A stretch of 20,162 nt of DNA from Bacteroidales bacterium (GTDB lineage: Bacteria; Bacteroidota; Bacteroidia; Bacteroidales; UBA10428). The stretch is taken from contig JAFGOZ010000426.1 of assembly GCA_016926235.1 (NCBI GenBank), positions 1 to 20,162 on the forward strand, in the 5' to 3' direction. A program made the translations under genes and the position numbers. This document shows, piece after piece, positions 16,584-20,162 of this stretch (its first letter is position 1; each line of letters begins with the position of its first letter). The notes beneath the pieces were generated by a model. The model did not search any database, was not told the DNA's origin, and saw only the letters and a program-made list of their open reading frames with translations.

Positions 16584-16842
16584 ATGGTCTTTCTACAAAT
16601 ATCTGTTTCAGTAAACATATCATATAAAGTACATTTTGACCCCTTATTGGATTAAACAGTGAAACATTAAAAAAGAATAGAATAGGTACTTTTATAGATC
16701 ATATTTACATCGTAATTTATGTTAACAAGTCCAATAGCAACGAGAAATAAAACAGATCCTCTGAAACGGTTTCAAAAACCAGTCTGACGACATCCGTATT
16801 TTATCAGATAGTTTCAAAGACTATATTGAGATGGCTTTCCCT
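16584..16842. other. Gene-free stretch
   Basis: No convincing ORF. One inverted repeat, TGAAAC-G-GTTTCA (16762-16774), stands out and lies about 70 bp past the stop of the GT39 gene. On the minus strand a small stem GGTTT-TTG-AAACC overlaps it, but there is no T-tract to make a standard terminator. Confidence 0.4.
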
Positions 16843-18402
16843 CTAAAATATGTTGAACTTCCTTTTTCGTTCATCTGCCTTATTATATAATGTTTCCGTA
16901 AATACGGGTTTTGCTCCCATTAATAAATAAACTCCGGTACCTCTTTCCCTTGAAAATTCGTTCTCAACGATCCCTGTTTGTACACAACTGCTAAACATAT
17001 TTAGTATCTCCTGCTTAGGTTGTTTCCCTACAATAATTACATTTTCAATTCTCTTCATTTCCGGCAACCAATAAATATAATCTGTATTAAAAGAGTATGC
17101 CTCCGGCATCCTGCCCCTGTTATAATAATTTAAAGCACCGGCTTGTCCGTAATTATCGCATAAAACAAGAATATTAGCCGACTCATTTTCAGGGATCATT
17201 TGAAATGTCTTAAGAGACTTATCAGCCATCTCCTTCCATCCGGTCATGTCAGCAAAATCCTGTGGAAGGGAATGGTTTTTACCATCTTCCCATCGCAGAA
17301 GGCCCATTTTATCAAAAATATCTGGTTGGGCTTTAATATCTGACGGAGGCAATGCAGGCATCATAAACCGGACGCTCATAAGGAATATTACAATTGACAA
17401 TAGGGCTATTGCCGGAACAAATATTTTATTCCGCTTTTTAAACACAGCTTCCAGATATACACTGCCCAGGACAAATACTACCGGGTAGAGGCCAAATGCA
17501 TAATAGCTTTTGGCACGGCTAAGAATAAATAAAAATATTATCACCAGAAATGAATAACCGATAAACCTGTATGGCTTGAAAGGGGTGAAAAATATCAAGC
17601 CTGCAAAAGCACCAGTGAATACTAACCCTACCAGACCGTATTTCACCTGGTCAAATAAGAAATCCATACGGTCAATATTTGCCAGTTGGCCCTTACTAAG
17701 GGCTTTCATATGATAAATCACAGGAAAATGATTATTTATTTGCCAGATAATATTAGGCACTAAAAGGACGACACAGAATGCAATTGAAATATAAAAATCC
17801 TTTTTGCTTAATATCCTCCGCTGATTACTTACTACAAGTCCCAATATTAATCCCGCTATTAGAAAAACAATCGTATATTTGTTATATAAACCTAAAGCCG
17901 CAAATACTGAGAAAAAAACCAACCATCGAAAGTGTTGTGTTTTTACATATTTTATCAGCAGGAAGAATAAAACAGTCCAGATAAGAATATCAAATGCATT
18001 GGGCTGAAACAAAACATGCATACGGGCAAAAACAGAAAATATATAAGTGACCGATGCAAGTAACCTGGCATAGAATCGCCCTCCAAGCTCCTCAACCATG
18101 AACCAGATAAAAACAAGAGTTAATGCACCGAAAAAGGCAGGGAAAAACCGTATCCAGAAAATTCCTCCGCCCAAAAGGTAAATGATCTTTGCTATCCATG
18201 ATGTAAAAGGGGGTACCGATATATATCCTGCAGCTGGATGAAAGGCCTGGTCTAGATACAAAAACTCATCCCTGTGCAATTCGTATATTGGATTCACAAA
18301 CACGAACTGTAATATCAATTTAACAGCCATAAATAATACTAAAATCCAATACTTTCTTAAAAAGCTTTCAAACCAATAGATACAATTTCTATAATTCTTC
18401 AT
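16843..18402 (-). CDS. GT39-family membrane glycosyltransferase
   Basis: A 519-residue integral membrane protein of the PMT/ArnT type (glycosyltransferase family 39). It moves a sugar from a polyprenyl-phosphate carrier to a lipid, glycan or protein on the periplasmic face. The first loop has ELHRDEFLYLDQ (41-52) with the acidic pair Asp45-Glu46 typical of the catalytic loop, followed by GYISVPPFTSWIAK. About ten to eleven hydrophobic helices run to about residue 345. The C-terminal 150 residues form a soluble periplasmic domain. No polyprenyl-sugar synthase or arn genes are next to it, so donor and acceptor are unknown. It lies 109 bp downstream of the LytTR gene on the same strand, far enough for its own promoter. 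Confidence 0.88.
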   Translation of the reverse strand: MKNYRNCIYWFESFLRKYWILVLFMAVKLILQFVFVNPIYELHRDEFLYLDQAFHPAAGYISVPPFTSWIAKIIYLLGGGIFWIRFFPAFFGALTLVFIWFMVEELGGRFYARLLASVTYIFSVFARMHVLFQPNAFDILIWTVLFFLLIKYVKTQHFRWLVFFSVFAALGLYNKYTIVFLIAGLILGLVVSNQRRILSKKDFYISIAFCVVLLVPNIIWQINNHFPVIYHMKALSKGQLANIDRMDFLFDQVKYGLVGLVFTGAFAGLIFFTPFKPYRFIGYSFLVIIFLFILSRAKSYYAFGLYPVVFVLGSVYLEAVFKKRNKIFVPAIALLSIVIFLMSVRFMMPALPPSDIKAQPDIFDKMGLLRWEDGKNHSLPQDFADMTGWKEMADKSLKTFQMIPENESANILVLCDNYGQAGALNYYNRGRMPEAYSFNTDYIYWLPEMKRIENVIIVGKQPKQEILNMFSSCVQTGIVENEFSRERGTGVYLLMGAKPVFTETLYNKADERKRKFNIF

Positions 18403-18511
18403 ATTCTTAGTTTTTAATTATCACACAAATAAAAGTAATTGCATAAGCATGCGAAAAAAAATGTGATGAATACCAAAGATTTGTGAAGAATGACAAAACA
18501 AGATATAAAAA

Positions 18512-19420
18512 TCAGGTGGTAAAACTATTGATTAAGGTATTAAACTGACTTATATTATTTCTGGAAACCGGAACATAAAAGTTATAATCCTTAATTTTCA
18601 GGGTATAACCCTGGGCATTCCCTTTTACTGATTCAATTTGATGGATATTGACAAGGTAAGAACGATGTGTTTTTACAATATAAGCGTAATCAGCAAGTTG
18701 CTTTTCAATATCTTTTAAAGTATTTCGTATCATGTGTTTCTTAACTGTGCCATTAAGGCTTTGGTATATCTCAATATAATTGCCGTCCGATTTAATAAAA
18801 CCTAGCGTATCAATGGGCAATGTAATAGTTTCGTAGATGCTCTGCGATACAATGTTAACTATATCAGGATCATTGGCATTTACCATATCCTGTTTTTGGA
18901 TTATACGTGAATTGGCAATAATAGCCGTATCATTATTCGATTTAAACAAGTAAGAATAGTTTAACAATGTAAAAAAACCAATAGGAAAAATTCCTATAAG
19001 GCATGTGTGAGCAATCTCTTCCAGGTAATAAATGCGTTTAAAATTATCAGGTTTGGTGTTTACCAGACTTCGGATAAAAAAATTAATATTGCCAATAATA
19101 AAGAGTAGAATTATTAATGTCAATAACTCCTTTGCCAATGTCCACTTTTCCTCTTTAAAATATGCCGGAAAAAAAATGACTAATGATCGAATTATTAAAT
19201 AAAAAGAAAGACCGGAAACAATACCATAAATAGAGCAAGTAATAAAATAGTTATATCTCAGTTCACTGATATTTGTATCAAAGGGCCTTATTATAAACAG
19301 AAATAAAGTAACAAATACGGAAATTACCAACGAAATGCTGAAAAGTCTTTTAGCATAGTAATAAAACGGATAGGGTTGATTGAAAATAGCGATTATATTT
19401 TGTATATCCTTAATAAGCAT
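18512..19420 (-). CDS. Membrane-bound LytTR transcription regulator
   Basis: A 302-residue protein. Four membrane helices (about 26-45, 57-84, 95-118 and 136-158) are followed by a linker and a C-terminal LytTR DNA-binding domain (about 200-300). LytTR marks are FIKSDGNYIEIY (208-219), THRSYLVNI (251-259) and VPVSRNN (283-289). There is no receiver domain and no histidine kinase, so it is a one-component regulator held at the membrane, a form common in Bacteroidota. It begins 32 bp after the YkgJ-like gene, and the pair probably form an operon. A perfect 6-1-6 inverted repeat lies 6 bp before its start and could be an autoregulatory site. The signal and targets are unknown. Confidence 0.9.
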   Translation of the reverse strand: MLIKDIQNIIAIFNQPYPFYYYAKRLFSISLVISVFVTLFLFIIRPFDTNISELRYNYFITCSIYGIVSGLSFYLIIRSLVIFFPAYFKEEKWTLAKELLTLIILLFIIGNINFFIRSLVNTKPDNFKRIYYLEEIAHTCLIGIFPIGFFTLLNYSYLFKSNNDTAIIANSRIIQKQDMVNANDPDIVNIVSQSIYETITLPIDTLGFIKSDGNYIEIYQSLNGTVKKHMIRNTLKDIEKQLADYAYIVKTHRSYLVNIHQIESVKGNAQGYTLKIKDYNFYVPVSRNNISQFNTLINSFTT

Positions 19421-19425
19421 TTAAG

Positions 19426-19438
19426 TGAAGTTACTTCA
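19426..19438. promoter_or_regulatory. Inverted repeat before the LytTR gene
   Basis: TGAAGT-T-ACTTCA is a perfect 6-1-6 palindrome in the 32-bp gap between the YkgJ-like stop and the LytTR start. It could be an operator or a small hairpin at the LytTR ribosome-binding region. LytTR proteins usually bind direct repeats around GTT, so a different protein is possible. Confidence 0.4.
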
Positions 19439-19452
19439 TAATACATTTAAAA

Positions 19453-19980
19453 TTACAACAATATTTTTTTGTTGTACTCATAACCTGATTCTTCCTTTAA
19501 TTGCTCGAAAAGGTTAAAAACAATCGGGCATATTCCATAATTATCTATCATTCCAAGTGTACGGGTTATGAATTCAGGTTTTTGAACGTGGGGATATGAT
19601 TTACAATCTTCAGGTCTGTCTGGATAAATTGAACAACTTTTATCTATTAGGTATTTACATGGAATGTCTTTCAAATACGTAATATCCTCAGATTTATCAA
19701 TTTCAACAAATCTTCTCACAAAGTCAGTTCGTGTAAACTTATCTATTCCTGATAGTGTGTTAATTTCTGATTCAGTTACACATGGCCTTAATGTTTTGCA
19801 GCAATTACCGCACTTTCGACAATCAATCTGCAACGTAATTTGTTCATTAATTCTATGGACAATTCCATCAATTTTTTTCATATCTTGTCCTTTAAGAAAA
19901 ATTCTAAAATCAAAGTTTTCTTCCTCCTTCTGCTTACCGATTAAGGCTATCTTTTCTAAGTCTAATTCCGGTTGTTTCAC
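19453..19980 (-). CDS. YkgJ-family cysteine-cluster protein
   Basis: A 175-residue cytoplasmic protein of the YkgJ/UPF0153 type (zinc- or iron-chelating domain). The first cluster is CRKCGNCC (Cys54, 57, 60, 61) followed by Cys67. The second has Cys108, Cys116, Cys126 (in RPEDCKSYP) and Cys151. Such spacing suggests an Fe-S or zinc site; the biochemical role of the family is unsettled. The start is GTG at 19978-19980. It is favoured over ATG at residue 34 because GTGAAA lines up with ATGAAA in the other leader-element copies, and A-rich sequence precedes it. The LytTR gene follows 32 bp on. The leader before the start is unusual, holding element copy C, a branched hairpin and the terminal repeat. 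Confidence 0.85.
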   Translation of the reverse strand: MKQPELDLEKIALIGKQKEEENFDFRIFLKGQDMKKIDGIVHRINEQITLQIDCRKCGNCCKTLRPCVTESEINTLSGIDKFTRTDFVRRFVEIDKSEDITYLKDIPCKYLIDKSCSIYPDRPEDCKSYPHVQKPEFITRTLGMIDNYGICPIVFNLFEQLKEESGYEYNKKILL

Positions 19981-20015
19981 TTGTTTTTTTTTAATTTTTA
20001 ATGCTCAGATGGAAC
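19975..20015 (-). promoter_or_regulatory. Start-codon hairpin leader element, copy C
   Basis: On the minus strand this reads GTTCCATC, an A-rich stretch with a run of nine A, then GTGAAA. The spacing from GTTCCATC to the start codon is 27 nt, as in the terminal copies (28 in copy B). CATCTG can still pair with CAAGTG at five of six positions, counting a G-U pair. The match decides the GTG start of the YkgJ-like gene. Confidence 0.6.
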
Positions 20016-20016
20016 T

Positions 20017-20074
20017 GCATGATTAAAATAATCACTTTCGTGTTTGTTTTCCGCCTCAGGCGGATTAATCATGC
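20017..20074 (-). repeat. Branched hairpin between two leader elements
   Basis: GCATGATTAA (20017-20026) and TTAATCATGC (20065-20074) form a perfect 10-bp outer stem. Inside is a 6-bp hairpin TCCGCC-loop-GGCGGA (20050-20064) that abuts the outer stem. A small stem CAC/GTG (20033-20042), which on the minus strand has a GAAA tetraloop, lies beside it. Together they can fold as a three-way junction. It sits in the leader of the YkgJ-like gene. Confidence 0.6.
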
Positions 20075-20077
20075 CTG

Positions 20078-20162
20078 TTTCATCTGTTTATAATTTATTT
20101 TTAATGGTCAGATGGAACATCCACGAAGCTTTTACCTGAGCGGATGATTGTCGTTTATAATC
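20078..20162 (-). repeat. 85-bp terminal repeat, right copy
   Basis: The inverted partner of 3-87, with one mismatch. Read on the minus strand it ends at the same ATGAAA, which here opens only ATG-AAA-CAG-GCA-TGA. It includes leader element copy A' at 20078-20118 and lies about 100 bp before the YkgJ-like start codon on the same strand, so that leader holds two element copies in tandem. Confidence 0.9.

Noticed and set aside
16762..16774. TGAAACGGTTTCA as a LacI-type operator
   Set aside because: It lies downstream of a gene end with no promoter or start next to it, and the odd-length centre does not fit the usual LacI-family site.
1..20162. The whole window as a transposon or integrative element bounded by terminal inverted repeats
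   Set aside because: There is no transposase, integrase or transfer gene, and the cargo is ordinary chromosomal genes. Further copies of part of the repeat occur inside. A contig broken at a dispersed repeat is simpler.

Overview
This window looks like chromosomal DNA from a member of the Bacteroidota, probably a Bacteroidales or Marinilabiliales relative. The evidence is AT-rich sequence, A-rich leaders in place of Shine-Dalgarno sites, Bacteroidota-type -33/-7 promoters (TTTG, TAnnTTTG), a DUF2027-Smr protein, the long Bacteroidota form of QueA, a TonB-dependent receptor, a CotH-type lipoprotein and a membrane-bound LytTR regulator. No rRNA, tRNA, CRISPR array, transposase or phage gene was recognised.

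Layout: 1-116 holds an 85-bp repeat followed by a perfect 12-bp hairpin. A DUF2027-Smr gene (minus) and queA (plus) diverge from a 61-bp spacer with back-to-back promoters. A gene-poor stretch (2464-2758) carries a heptamer tandem repeat, a 9-bp direct repeat and a terminator. A minus-strand block follows: YfiR-like protein then TonB-dependent receptor (one likely operon), threonine aldolase, and a membrane-anchored protein of unknown function. A 365-bp gap at 8198-8562 carries the leader of a secreted TPR protein (plus). Next come a minus-strand CotH/beta-helix lipoprotein and a PhoB-like response regulator, which diverges from a PiT phosphate transporter with a C-terminal PhoU-like domain. 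The regulator-transporter spacer is unusually rich in palindromes. After the transporter are a terminator and a decayed peptidase-like remnant. The right side has three minus-strand genes: a CxxC cluster (YkgJ) protein and a LytTR regulator (likely an operon), then a GT39 membrane glycosyltransferase. The window closes with a second copy of the 85-bp repeat in inverted orientation.

The most unusual signal is a family of short leader elements. Four copies (47-87, 8527-8568, 19975-20015 and 20078-20118) share GTTCCATC, an A-rich stretch, then ATGAAA or GTGAAA, with a fixed spacing of 27-28 nt. CATCYG at the 5' side can pair with CRGATG, which contains the start codon. One base pair covaries between copies, and the GTG-start copy keeps five of six pairs. 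Two copies sit exactly at the start codons of real genes; the other two lie in the terminal repeats and lead only to tiny ORFs. A start-codon-sequestering hairpin, or a mobile leader cassette, would explain this.

The two terminal repeats point inward and reach to within 2 bp of the window ends. The simplest reading is that this is a contig broken at a dispersed repeat, not a transposon with terminal repeats, because the cargo is ordinary chromosomal genes.
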